DNA of 7,765 nt from Alistipes sp. (GCA_028691095.1 JAQUZZ010000004.1:1-7765); one strand, 5' to 3'; counted from the stretch's first letter, positions 1 to 6,934 are shown. Translations and numbers: made by a program. Notes: generated by a model not told the origin, from the letters alone.

Positions 1-97
1 TGCCTCGGGTCAATCGATAGACCTGAAACATAATCAAGGCCACCACGACAATGTCAATGATGTCAATGATGGTTATGTCCAAAAATCCAAACCCCAT
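1..97 (-). CDS. cdaA: Diadenylate cyclase CdaA, N-terminal fragment (runs off the left edge)
   Basis: The ATG at 97-95 opens a minus-strand frame that stays open to base 1, giving 32 codons plus one base. The peptide starts MGFGFLDITIIDIIDIVVVA and continues into LIMFQVYRLTRG. This pattern, a short N-terminus, an IDIIDI-type first membrane helix (about residues 8-24), then a Q-x-Y-R-L-x-R-G turn, is what I recognise as the start of membrane-bound CdaA-type diadenylate cyclases. These condense two ATP into cyclic di-AMP and usually carry three membrane helices before a DAC domain. The catalytic domain (DGA and RHR motifs) lies outside the window, so the call rests on the N-terminus alone. It is transcribed in the same direction as secDF but has its own predicted promoter and a long leader. 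In many Bacteroidetes, as I recall, cdaA directly follows folP; here a leader precedes it instead. It could be another small-helix membrane protein, but I think this less likely. Confidence 0.72.
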   Translation of the reverse strand, partial: MGFGFLDITIIDIIDIVVVALIMFQVYRLTRG

Positions 98-117
98 AGT
101 CTCTACACTTACTCGAC

Positions 118-229
118 GGAGCGATCGTCCCCCATAGGCTCCAAACCTACAAAACACCGGCCGATCTGCCTCTGGTTACACACAGACCTCTACCTTCTTA
201 GCCTCCAGCCCCCAAGGGATCATCGCTCC
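118..229 (-). promoter_or_regulatory. Structured 5' leader of cdaA (possible cis-regulatory RNA)
   Basis: Bases 118-131 and 216-229 are complementary arms: an outer 8-bp perfect stem (118-125 with 222-229), a 2x2 internal mismatch, then 4 bp (128-131 with 216-219). A second helix of 5 bp nests inside (136-140 with 200-204). The enclosed 60 or so bases contain only weak short pairings. The element begins about 10 bases after the expected start site of the promoter at 243-273 and ends about 20 bases before the cdaA ATG. No T-run follows it on the minus strand, so it looks like a leader rather than a separately terminated small RNA. I compared it by eye with TPP, cobalamin, SAM-I, THF and SRP RNA signatures and saw no match. 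Function is unknown; the pairing is seen, regulation is inferred. Confidence 0.4.
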
Positions 230-242
230 ATCACGAGTCGAA

Positions 243-273
243 CAAAGATAACAAAAGAAACGGAAAACGGCAA
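243..273 (-). promoter_or_regulatory. Predicted promoter for cdaA
   Basis: On the minus strand a -33 TTG (273-271) is followed by exactly 20 bases and a full -7 match TATCTTTG (250-243). This is the Bacteroidetes primary sigma factor pattern. Transcription should start near 239-236 and read toward base 1, giving cdaA an untranslated leader of about 140 nt. The TTG lies inside the terminator stem that follows secDF. Confidence 0.6.
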
Positions 274-297
274 CTGTGCTAAACAGTTGCCGTTTTC
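253..297 (-). terminator. Terminator of secDF
   Basis: A perfect 15-bp stem (263-277 with 283-297) closes a 5-base loop (278-282). On the minus strand the stem ends in a T-rich run and continues with three Ts and then four Ts (260-253), 69 bases after the secDF stop. The plus-strand side has few Ts after the stem, so it mainly serves secDF. Confidence 0.75.
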
Positions 298-365
298 TAT
301 GAGAAATTGTTTCTCTGAGCGGTTTACTCAAATCGATCCCGCATCAGAATCCAAGGATGAGCGCT

Positions 366-3300
366 CTATTTCACCTCCGCAGCAGCCTGACTTCTCCGAC
401 GAATCAGGTCGTAAGCGATAGGCGTTGCCGTAAATACGGTAGAGTAGGTACTGATGATCACACCAAACAACAGCGCGAAGACAAATCCACGAATCACCTC
501 ACCACCGAACAGGAAGATCGCCAACAGTACCACCAACGTGGTTCCAGAGGTATTGATCGTACGGCTCAACGTCGAGTTGATAGCGTTATTGATGTTGTCC
601 TTGATTTTACGCTTCGGATAGAGGGTTTGGTACTCACGGATACGGTCGAAGATCACCACCTTATCGTTGATCGAGTAACCGATAATGGTCAGGATGGCCG
701 CAATAAAGGATTGGTCGACCTCCATGCTGAAGGGCAACAACCCATGCAACAACGAGAAGACTCCAATGGTCAACAAGGCATCGTGCGCCAAGGAGACCAC
801 ACTACCCACACCCCATTGCCAACGTTTGAATCGCAAGATGATGTACAACGCAATGGCCAACAAACTGAAGAGCACGGCAATGATGGAGTTCACCTTGATG
901 TCATGTGCCACCGTCGGGCCCACCTTGTCGGAACTTACGATACCGACCGGGTTTTGTGCGGTCGAAACAAACTCTTCGGCGCTGATTTGCGTTCCCAACA
1001 AGGGATTCAACGCTTTGTAGAGCATGCCCTCGATCTCAGTCGTTACATTTTCACCCTCGTCGTCAAACTTATATTGGGTCAAAATACGCATCTGGTTCTC
1101 CTTACCAAACTGTTTTACTTCATAGCCCGTATTGGTAAAGACGGTACTCAAGGCAGTACGCACCTCTGTGGCGGTCACCGGCTGGTCGAAACGAACCACA
1201 AAGGCTCGACCTCCCGAGAAGTCCACACCGTAACTCATACCCCGAACCCCCAAAGAGACTAAGGTAATCAGCACCATCGCACCCGAAAGGATGTAGGTGA
1301 TCTGACGTTTTCCGATGAAGTTGAAGTGGGTATTGGCCAAGAAATTCTCGGTCAACTTTGTCGAGAACGTGATATGATGACCCCGCTCCAACATCGTTAC
1401 AAAGATCATACGGGTAATCAGGATGGCCGAGAAGAGAGAGGTCAAGATACCGATGATCAAGGTCGTTGCAAATCCCTGAACAGGACCTGTTCCGAAGATA
1501 AACAATACGATACCGGTAATCAACGTCGTCACGTTACCATCGATGATGGCCGACATGGCATTCTTATATCCCTCATAGAGTGAGACACTCAAGGCTTTGC
1601 CCATACGCAACTCCTCCTTGACTCGCTCATAGATAATGACGTTGGCATCCACGGCCATACCCATCGTCAACACGATACCGGCAATACCGGGCAGGGTCAA
1701 CACCGCACCAAAGGCCACCAAGACACCGAACAGGAAGAAGAGGTTGCAGATCAAAGCGATACTGGCCACCCAACCGGCACGGTTGTAGAAGAAGATCATA
1801 TAGATCAGCACCAAGATGAAGGCAAGGATGAAGGACATCATACCGGCCGTGATGGACTCTTGTCCCAACGAAGGGCCGACCACCGTATCTTGGGTAATGC
1901 GTGCGGGCGCAGGCAGTTTACCGGACTTAAGCACATTGGCCAAGTCGCGCGCCTCGTTGATTGTAAAGCTACCAGAGATCTGAGATTGCCCCCCTGTAAT
2001 CTCCTGATTGACGACCGGAGCCGAATAGACATAACCATCCAACACGATCGCGATACACTGACCGATGTTGTCGGCCGTCATACGAGCCCACGTCCGTGCA
2101 CCCGAAGCATTCATCGACATCGAGACCTCGGCACTGGCACCTTGTTGCGAATAGGTTTCGCGAGCATCCACCACGGCACCTCCGTCGAGCGGAGCTTTGC
2201 CGTCGCGGGTATTGGCCTTGATGGCATAGAGTTGATAGGTTGTCTCCGCGGGGTCAATCGCTTTGATACCCCACATCAGTCTCAAATCACGAGGCAACAA
2301 CCCTTTGATCTGCGGCAAGTTCAAGTAGTGGTTCACCGCTGCGGTATCCAAGGCGAGTGCGGTTCCGATCACCGGACCCTCACCGATATTTCCATTCTGA
2401 TCGGCTACCGGACGCAATTTGGCAAACAAAGGGAAGTTCTTCAACAAGGCAGCCTCATCTTGTTGACTCATCGCTGCCTGATTCTCCGTGCTATCCAACT
2501 GAGAGATCAAACTTCCGCTCTCGGCCGTAGCCACACTGTCAACCGCTGAAGAGTCAGCCGCCAACGCCGTGCTATCCGCTTTCACCGTGCTATCGGCCAC
2601 CACGCTGTCGGCCACAGCCACCGTCGTTGCTCCAGCAGCCTCCAAATCTTTGATGATCTGGTTGGCCTCGGAGAGGATCGGATAGATCTCCTTATTATTA
2701 TAGGTAGCCCAAAATTCCAGACTTGCCGTACCCTGAAGCAGTTTACGTACACGTTCCGGCTCTTTCACTCCCGGCAACTCCACCAAGATACGTCCCGAAT
2801 TCTCCAAACGTTGGATATTCGGTTGAGTCACTCCGAATCGGTCAATACGACTCCGCAGGACGTTGAACGAGTTTTCGATGGCACCATTGGCCGATTCGCG
2901 CAACACCTTAATCACCTCAGCATTTGTGCTGTTGGGCGTAATTTGTTCGCGCAACTCCGGGGTATTGAAGATGTAGCTCAATTTGCCCCCGTTGGAGAGT
3001 CGTTCGTATGCCTGCTCGAAGAGGGTGATATAGTCGCTGGTGCTATTTTTCTGTGCCTCACGAGCTTGAACCAATGCCTGATTGAAGATCGGATCTTTGC
3101 TATCGTTGGAGAGGGCGCGAACCACATCCTCCACCGAGATCTCCAGCATTACGTTCATACCGCCCCGCAAGTCCAGACCCAAGTTGATCTCTTTCTCTTT
3201 TACCTCTTTGTAATTGAATTGTACAAAGCCCAGATTGTAAACGGGTTGAGATTTAATGGAATCCAGATAATTTTGTTCCTTGACCGGATCACCCGCGGCA

Positions 3301-3413
3301 TACTCAGCCGCCTTGTTTTCGACGTGTCGCGTCACAAACGTAAATGAGAGTTGATACGCACAGGCGATCGCCAAGGCGATGGCCAATAGTTTAAGTGCAC
3401 CTTTGTTCTGCAT
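366..3413 (-). CDS. secDF: Protein translocase subunit SecDF (SecD-SecF fusion)
   Basis: Inner-membrane partner of SecYEG that uses the proton gradient to pull preproteins out on the periplasmic side. The 1015 residues hold SecD and then SecF, the usual Bacteroidales arrangement and length. SecD part: first membrane helix about 7-25; motif LGLDLRGGMNVMLEI (78-92); large periplasmic P1 domain to about 515; helices 2-6 between about 520 and 672, with the VDANVIIYERVKEE motif at 588-601. SecF part: helix about 703-722; YGVDFSGG (728-735); periplasmic P4 domain; helices 8-12 from about 842 to 996, with SINDKVVIFDRIRE (914-927) and SRTINTSGTT (950-959). D589, D917 and R951 fall where the essential proton-path residues of Thermus SecDF lie. 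An Ala/Asp/Ser-rich low-complexity stretch at about 261-312 sits inside P1 and is probably a flexible linker. It is a single-gene transcript by its own promoter and terminator. The ATG start gives MQNKG, the usual Bacteroidales N-terminus. Confidence 0.97.
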   Translation of the reverse strand: MQNKGALKLLAIALAIACAYQLSFTFVTRHVENKAAEYAAGDPVKEQNYLDSIKSQPVYNLGFVQFNYKEVKEKEINLGLDLRGGMNVMLEISVEDVVRALSNDSKDPIFNQALVQAREAQKNSTSDYITLFEQAYERLSNGGKLSYIFNTPELREQITPNSTNAEVIKVLRESANGAIENSFNVLRSRIDRFGVTQPNIQRLENSGRILVELPGVKEPERVRKLLQGTASLEFWATYNNKEIYPILSEANQIIKDLEAAGATTVAVADSVVADSTVKADSTALAADSSAVDSVATAESGSLISQLDSTENQAAMSQQDEAALLKNFPLFAKLRPVADQNGNIGEGPVIGTALALDTAAVNHYLNLPQIKGLLPRDLRLMWGIKAIDPAETTYQLYAIKANTRDGKAPLDGGAVVDARETYSQQGASAEVSMSMNASGARTWARMTADNIGQCIAIVLDGYVYSAPVVNQEITGGQSQISGSFTINEARDLANVLKSGKLPAPARITQDTVVGPSLGQESITAGMMSFILAFILVLIYMIFFYNRAGWVASIALICNLFFLFGVLVAFGAVLTLPGIAGIVLTMGMAVDANVIIYERVKEELRMGKALSVSLYEGYKNAMSAIIDGNVTTLITGIVLFIFGTGPVQGFATTLIIGILTSLFSAILITRMIFVTMLERGHHITFSTKLTENFLANTHFNFIGKRQITYILSGAMVLITLVSLGVRGMSYGVDFSGGRAFVVRFDQPVTATEVRTALSTVFTNTGYEVKQFGKENQMRILTQYKFDDEGENVTTEIEGMLYKALNPLLGTQISAEEFVSTAQNPVGIVSSDKVGPTVAHDIKVNSIIAVLFSLLAIALYIILRFKRWQWGVGSVVSLAHDALLTIGVFSLLHGLLPFSMEVDQSFIAAILTIIGYSINDKVVIFDRIREYQTLYPKRKIKDNINNAINSTLSRTINTSGTTLVVLLAIFLFGGEVIRGFVFALLFGVIISTYSTVFTATPIAYDLIRRRSQAAAEVK

Positions 3414-3513
3414 CGGTTTGAAAGTTTTTATATTTTGTTATTGTTCTTCTTTCGGGCAACAAAAGCGGCTCCCATACATCATAGGAGAGGGTACAATTAC
3501 CGCATTTGGATTG

Positions 3514-3543
3514 CAAATCTACATAATTTTTCGCGAAATACAA
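3514..3543 (-). promoter_or_regulatory. Predicted promoter for secDF
   Basis: On the minus strand TTG (3543-3541), a 19-base spacer and TAGATTTG (3521-3514) match the Bacteroidetes -33/-7 consensus. Start of transcription is expected near 3510, leaving a leader of roughly 97 nt. The bases just before the secDF ATG are A-rich with no Shine-Dalgarno sequence, as is normal in this phylum. Confidence 0.6.
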
Positions 3544-3651
3544 TAAAAACAGTTTTTATCCCGTAATATTTTATAAATTACCACGCTGCCTCTTTTTATT
3601 TCTCTCATCTCAGAGATTACACTCCCCTAAAGGGGCTCTTTCGCGCATCCC

Positions 3652-3684
3652 AAAAAACAGGGAGATCTGAAATGGATCTCCCTG
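3652..3684 (-). terminator. Terminator of the small DNA-binding-protein gene
   Basis: A perfect 10-bp stem (3658-3667 with 3675-3684) with a 7-base loop is followed on the minus strand by six Ts (3657-3652). It lies 31 bases beyond the stop of the gene at 3716-3976 and isolates that gene from secDF. Confidence 0.85.
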
Positions 3685-3715
3685 CCTTGTACTGCGCGAA
3701 TTCGTCCTTACCGAG

Positions 3716-3976
3716 TTACTCCGCAGGTTGCGCCTCCAATTCGGCGATAATACGCATAGCACACTCCAGAATGGCAGCGTCATCCAGCGTCACCACGCCA
3801 CCGTCTGGGCCCTTCTCAAGATGCATTCCCACAGGTCCCCCTTCTTTGAAGTGAGTCCCGCCGAAGTAATTGCGCACTACGTTGACATCAATATTCAACT
3901 CATCTGCGATTCGCTGCGAGCTGCCACTGGGCAACTTATCTTTGATTCGACGCAGCTCATTAAATGTAATTACCAT
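3716..3976 (-). CDS. Small putative helix-turn-helix DNA-binding protein
   Basis: This 86-residue protein resembles a short family that I recall from Bacteroidales genomes as 'DNA-binding protein', with no assigned target. Residues 5-37 (FNELRRIKDKLP, then SSQRIADELNIDVNVVRNYF) read as helix-turn-helix: an amphipathic helix, a small polar turn, the IADELN helix, and a VNVVRNYF recognition-like helix. A conserved-looking GG-x-HF-x-x-GGPVGMHLEKGPDGG segment (39-60) follows, then an acidic C-terminal helix (64-83). The frame is open 49 codons further upstream to an ATG at 4123. I chose the ATG at 3976 because the upstream peptide is hydrophobic and unlike this family, and it would run across the predicted promoter. 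The gene is monocistronic: terminator at 3652-3684, divergent beta-helix gene on the other side. A role as a transcription factor or nucleoid protein is inferred. Confidence 0.75.
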   Translation of the reverse strand: MVITFNELRRIKDKLPSGSSQRIADELNIDVNVVRNYFGGTHFKEGGPVGMHLEKGPDGGVVTLDDAAILECAMRIIAELEAQPAE

Positions 3977-4052
3977 AAGCTTTAGGGGTTTAATGTTATA
4001 AATAAATGCAAAGTCGACAGTGGCTTCCAACCGATCCCATCCATGAAGAAAA

Positions 4053-4135
4053 GGATCTCCAAATCCTGAAGAGAAAAATCCGCTCTTCCAAAGAAACCAG
4101 TTTAAAGATACACACAATCCCACGGATCTCCAAAT
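4053..4135. repeat. 12-base direct repeat pair GGATCTCCAAAT
   Basis: Exact copies lie at 4053-4064 and 4124-4135, 71 bases apart. One overlaps the predicted -33 box of the small DNA-binding-protein gene, the other falls in its leader. They may be operator sites for that protein or another regulator; nothing beyond the repetition itself shows this. The rest of the intergenic region 3977-4240 is AT-rich with no other feature that I can support. Confidence 0.4.
4103..4133 (-). promoter_or_regulatory. Possible promoter for the small DNA-binding-protein gene
   Basis: On the minus strand TTTG (4134-4131), 20 bases and TATCTTTA (4110-4103) match the -33/-7 pattern at all but the last base of TAnnTTTG. 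Expected start is near 4098, giving a leader of about 120 nt. The -33 box lies inside one copy of the 12-base direct repeat. Confidence 0.35.
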
Positions 4136-4265
4136 ATTTTACGCTTTTTTGCAACAACTTCCCCGTTATTACCTATTTTCCTTCATTTTTAGTGCCTAAA
4201 ACGATTTATTGAGCCTTTCATCACGGCATGGGCCTAATATATTGATGTGTTAATTGCAAAGAGAT

Positions 4266-4278
4266 AGCACGCGGTGCT
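4266..4278. repeat. 13-base inverted repeat AGCAC-GCG-GTGCT
   Basis: A perfect 5-bp dyad around a 3-base centre, in the divergent intergenic region about 103 bases upstream of the -33 box of the beta-helix gene. It could be a regulator site or a small hairpin; its short length makes chance occurrence quite possible. Confidence 0.25.
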
Positions 4279-4311
4279 TAGGGTCTGAGAAACAAAAAAG
4301 ATGAAGCAAAC

Positions 4312-4354
4312 ACGCCATGCGTCATCCTTCGCCCCCGAGAGACGCAATGCGTCA
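4312..4354 (+). promoter_or_regulatory. Two tandem dyads ACGC-N3-GCGT, candidate activator sites
   Basis: ACGCCATGCGTCA (4312-4324) and ACGCAATGCGTCA (4342-4354) differ at one base and each contains the dyad ACGC-N3-GCGT; the second extends to a perfect 6+1+6 palindrome at 4341-4353. Their centres (4317 and 4347) are 30 bp apart, close to three helical turns, so a dimeric regulator would bind both on the same DNA face. The nearer copy ends 15 bases before the -33 box of the beta-helix gene, where activators commonly bind. Which regulator binds is unknown. Confidence 0.5.
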
Positions 4355-4368
4355 ATGCCTTTCATGAA

Positions 4369-4400
4369 TTTGATTTTTCGCAAAATCATACTTAACTTTG
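4369..4400 (+). promoter_or_regulatory. Predicted promoter of the beta-helix gene
   Basis: TTTG (4369-4372), a 20-base spacer and TAACTTTG (4393-4400) fit the Bacteroidetes -33/-7 consensus completely. Transcription should start near 4405, with a leader of about 90 nt before the ATG at 4496. No Shine-Dalgarno sequence is visible before the ATG. Confidence 0.65.
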
Positions 4401-4495
4401 TCAAGATAGCCCATCGGCAAACGCCTCTACTCGACGTTATACACGCTTTGTGACAATCCTATATTTTATTTTCTCAAACTCCTCACCCAAAATTC

Positions 4496-6784
4496 ATGAA
4501 AAAAACCCACTTCTTGCGAATCACACGCGCACTTTGGTCTCTCTGCGCCCTGCTGGCCGTTCACTCTGCCTTTGCTCAATCGGCCTCCACCTCAACCCAC
4601 TGGGATCCAGCGTCGGGGGCTACGACTTTCACCTTCGCACGGGGCGGAAGCCTTGAGCCCACCTTGGCTCAAAGTCGCAACCAACTCTACAACCCCACCT
4701 TGGAGCTACGGAATACGGTCTGCATGATTATGGAGAACCAAAGCTCGGCACGGAAGATGCGCCTCTATTTCATCACCGAGAACGACTCAATCTACCATCA
4801 TGCCCAATCGAAAGTATTTGATTTAGTCCCTTATAGTCCGAAACAACTCTACTTGTTCAACCTCTCGGATCTACCCCAGGCACGCGGACGACTCTTGGGT
4901 CTTCGCTTGGTGCCCGAAGGCGGAGAGGGGAGTTGGCTCATCGATCGGCTCACCTTTGAACAAGAGCGCGTGATCGAGCCTTCGGCCGGAGAGATCCTCG
5001 AATGCCGCGCTGCGCACAACGAGATCATCCTACGAGGCACCTTGGACTCTCGATACGGACGCAAGGGCGAGTTGCATCTCTACGAAACCTCCATGGCACA
5101 GCAAACCGACAGCCTTGCGGCCATGACCTTGCTGTGGAAGGGGGCTGCCTCCCGCAATTTCCAGATTCAGGGGGTTCCCCTCTATGCGGCCGACGGGGTT
5201 TCACGACTCAGCAGTCAATTTCTGCTGGTGTGGTGTACAGCCACCGATACGGTGAAGGTCGGAACACGCTTCTACATCGAGAACTGGCGCGACTTCGACG
5301 GGGAGAATCCCTACGCCTTCACGCTTCCGGAGGATAGCGTTTCGGTGCTCGACTACGGAGCCAAAGGCGACGGTTTCACCGACGACACGCCGGCCATTCA
5401 GGCTGCCATCGACGCCTTGGCAGCTCGCGGTGGGGGACGGGTGATCCTCCCCGGCGACGCTTCGTTCTACGGACGACGGTACGTGGCCACACACCTGGAT
5501 CTGCGAAGCAACATCGAGTTTCACATAGCCCGCGGAGCCATCCTGTGGCAATCGCAGAACCCCGCGGAATACTCCTACAAACCGGCCTACGGTCATGAGG
5601 GAAAGATTCCCGGCATTAACTGGACGCACAATATGCACGTCTCCAATCTCCCCTTACTGCAAGGCAAAAGCATCGAGCACGTGCGAATCACAGGCCCCGG
5701 ACAGATTCGTTCGATGGATCCTCAAAGCGAAGATTCGATCTATGCAAAAGCCGACTATCAACGCTACTGCAACGACCGCATCCATGTGATCTCCATTGGC
5801 ATGTGGGGTGTGAAGGGAGTTGAGATCTCCGACTTGGACATTCTCCGTGCCAACAACTACCACACCGCCTTCTATGCTTGCGAGGAGGTGTTCGTCGGCA
5901 ACCTGAAGATGCACGAGGTACAGTGTGTGAGTGGCGACGGTTTGGGCATCGGCGTGGGGACTCACAATATGAAGATCGTTCGCACCTTCTTGGAGACCAA
6001 CGACGACGGCGTGGTGCTGTGGGCTGGATACAACGACCCCCGCGGATTGCTCTGGTGGTGGGCACGTACCGAGGCTGACAATTCGATTCGCAACATCACG
6101 GTACTCCACAGCTACATCAACTCCGGCCGTAGTCTCCCCCACTACAAAGTCGGAGGAGGTAAAGCCATCGCCTTCATTCCTTGGGGAACCGACAACCCCG
6201 ACCTGAGCAAGAGCCAAATCGACAGCATCACGGTCTCGGACTGTGTACTCAACGGAGGTTATGCCGTCGGCACATGGCCCGACAACCCCTACTTCGGACA
6301 GCAGCCCTTCGACAACTCCGAAGAGAACGACTACTCGCCCGTCAAGAATGTGCGGATCTTCGGAAATCGCTATCTGAGTGCCTGCGATCTGCTGTGCATC
6401 AAACCGACCAACTTCCTGTGCGACTGTGGTATTCACAGCAGCAGCACCTTTGTAAATGGAAACTTTGCCGACGGCGACTCCTACTGGACGATGAACGGCA
6501 AATCGCACGTTGCAGCCAAAGAGGGCTTGGTGGAGGGACAACTCTATCAGGGACTCTACCTCACCCCTGGGGTCTACAAAATCACGTTCAAGGTCAAGGG
6601 TACGGGAGCTCTGTTTGTCAATCAGGCCTGGTCGGAGGTAAAGGTACAACGCCAACTCTTCGAGACGCCGCAATGGAAAGAGATCTCTACGGAGCTCAAG
6701 ATCGACCAAGCCGACACCTACGCCATCGGTATCGAAGGCTCAGCCTGTCGGTTGAAGGAGGCCTCACTGACCCCTCTTCCCTAA
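4496..6784 (+). CDS. Secreted right-handed beta-helix glycosidase/lyase-like protein (GH28-related)
   Basis: A probable periplasmic or secreted polysaccharide-active enzyme of 762 residues; the substrate cannot be read from the sequence. Residues 1-27 are a Sec signal peptide (MKKTHFLRITR, hydrophobic core to V22, cleavage at AFA-Q28) with no lipobox. Residues about 30-265 look like beta-sandwich domains. The helix begins with VSVLDYGAKGDGFTDDTPAI (282-301), the classic opening of the pectate-lyase/GH28-related superfamily, and runs to about 645. D481 (in SGDGLG) and D503-D504 (in ETNDDGVVL) match in spacing the NTD and GDD aspartates of GH28 and related clan GH-N enzymes. The usual GHG histidine is not evident: the nearest stretch is GGGKAIAFIPWG (553-564). 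Three tryptophans (520-522) could stack on sugar. The C-terminal 100 residues (NGNFADGDSYW onward, 654-762) look like a CBM4/9-type jelly roll. No SusC/SusD pair adjoins it. Alternative: another beta-helix family such as GH49-like or an uncharacterised one. Confidence 0.82.
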   Translation: MKKTHFLRITRALWSLCALLAVHSAFAQSASTSTHWDPASGATTFTFARGGSLEPTLAQSRNQLYNPTLELRNTVCMIMENQSSARKMRLYFITENDSIYHHAQSKVFDLVPYSPKQLYLFNLSDLPQARGRLLGLRLVPEGGEGSWLIDRLTFEQERVIEPSAGEILECRAAHNEIILRGTLDSRYGRKGELHLYETSMAQQTDSLAAMTLLWKGAASRNFQIQGVPLYAADGVSRLSSQFLLVWCTATDTVKVGTRFYIENWRDFDGENPYAFTLPEDSVSVLDYGAKGDGFTDDTPAIQAAIDALAARGGGRVILPGDASFYGRRYVATHLDLRSNIEFHIARGAILWQSQNPAEYSYKPAYGHEGKIPGINWTHNMHVSNLPLLQGKSIEHVRITGPGQIRSMDPQSEDSIYAKADYQRYCNDRIHVISIGMWGVKGVEISDLDILRANNYHTAFYACEEVFVGNLKMHEVQCVSGDGLGIGVGTHNMKIVRTFLETNDDGVVLWAGYNDPRGLLWWWARTEADNSIRNITVLHSYINSGRSLPHYKVGGGKAIAFIPWGTDNPDLSKSQIDSITVSDCVLNGGYAVGTWPDNPYFGQQPFDNSEENDYSPVKNVRIFGNRYLSACDLLCIKPTNFLCDCGIHSSSTFVNGNFADGDSYWTMNGKSHVAAKEGLVEGQLYQGLYLTPGVYKITFKVKGTGALFVNQAWSEVKVQRQLFETPQWKEISTELKIDQADTYAIGIEGSACRLKEASLTPLP

Positions 6785-6913
6785 GATCGTTCTATTAAGA
6801 CCTCCTCATGGGCGCAAAGCACCCCCCTAAGGTGGTTCGAGTTTCCCTTCCCCTCACCGTTGGAAGAGGCGTTCTTTAGCGGCATTTCACAAAATTCGCC
6901 TCCACACCCGCGC

Positions 6914-6934
6914 TTTGGAAAATTGCTTTCCAAA
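6914..6934. other. Short hairpin downstream of the beta-helix gene
   Basis: TTTGGAAA (6914-6921) and TTTCCAAA (6927-6934) pair perfectly around a 5-base loop, 8 bases before the main terminator stem. It may add to 3'-end structure. No gene is visible on either strand in the rest of 6785-7138 apart from the terminator and asnB promoter listed separately. Confidence 0.35.

Noticed and set aside
118..229. Considered whether the inverted arms are ends of a tiny mobile element
   Set aside because: No flanking target duplication was seen, and the position between promoter and start codon fits a leader RNA better.
357..1262. 301-codon plus-strand ORF opposite secDF
   Set aside because: Antisense shadow of a clear SecDF coding region; its peptide is rich in His, Gln and Arg with no domain-like pattern.
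3607..3635. Small inverted repeats (ATCTC-A-GAGAT and CCCC-TAAA-GGGG) between secDF and the small gene
   Set aside because: Too short to separate from chance, and the real terminator for this interval lies at 3652-3684.
3977..4123. 49-codon upstream extension of the small DNA-binding protein
   Set aside because: The extra peptide is hydrophobic and unlike the family, and it would overlap the predicted promoter and its leader.
5654..6709. 351-codon minus-strand ORF opposite the beta-helix gene
   Set aside because: Antisense to a well-supported gene with signal peptide and superfamily motifs; the peptide looks like reverse-strand translation of GC-rich codons.
6811..6851. GGTTCGAG resembling a tRNA T-loop
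   Set aside because: The flanking bases do not form a T-stem, and no acceptor or anticodon arm can be drawn around it.
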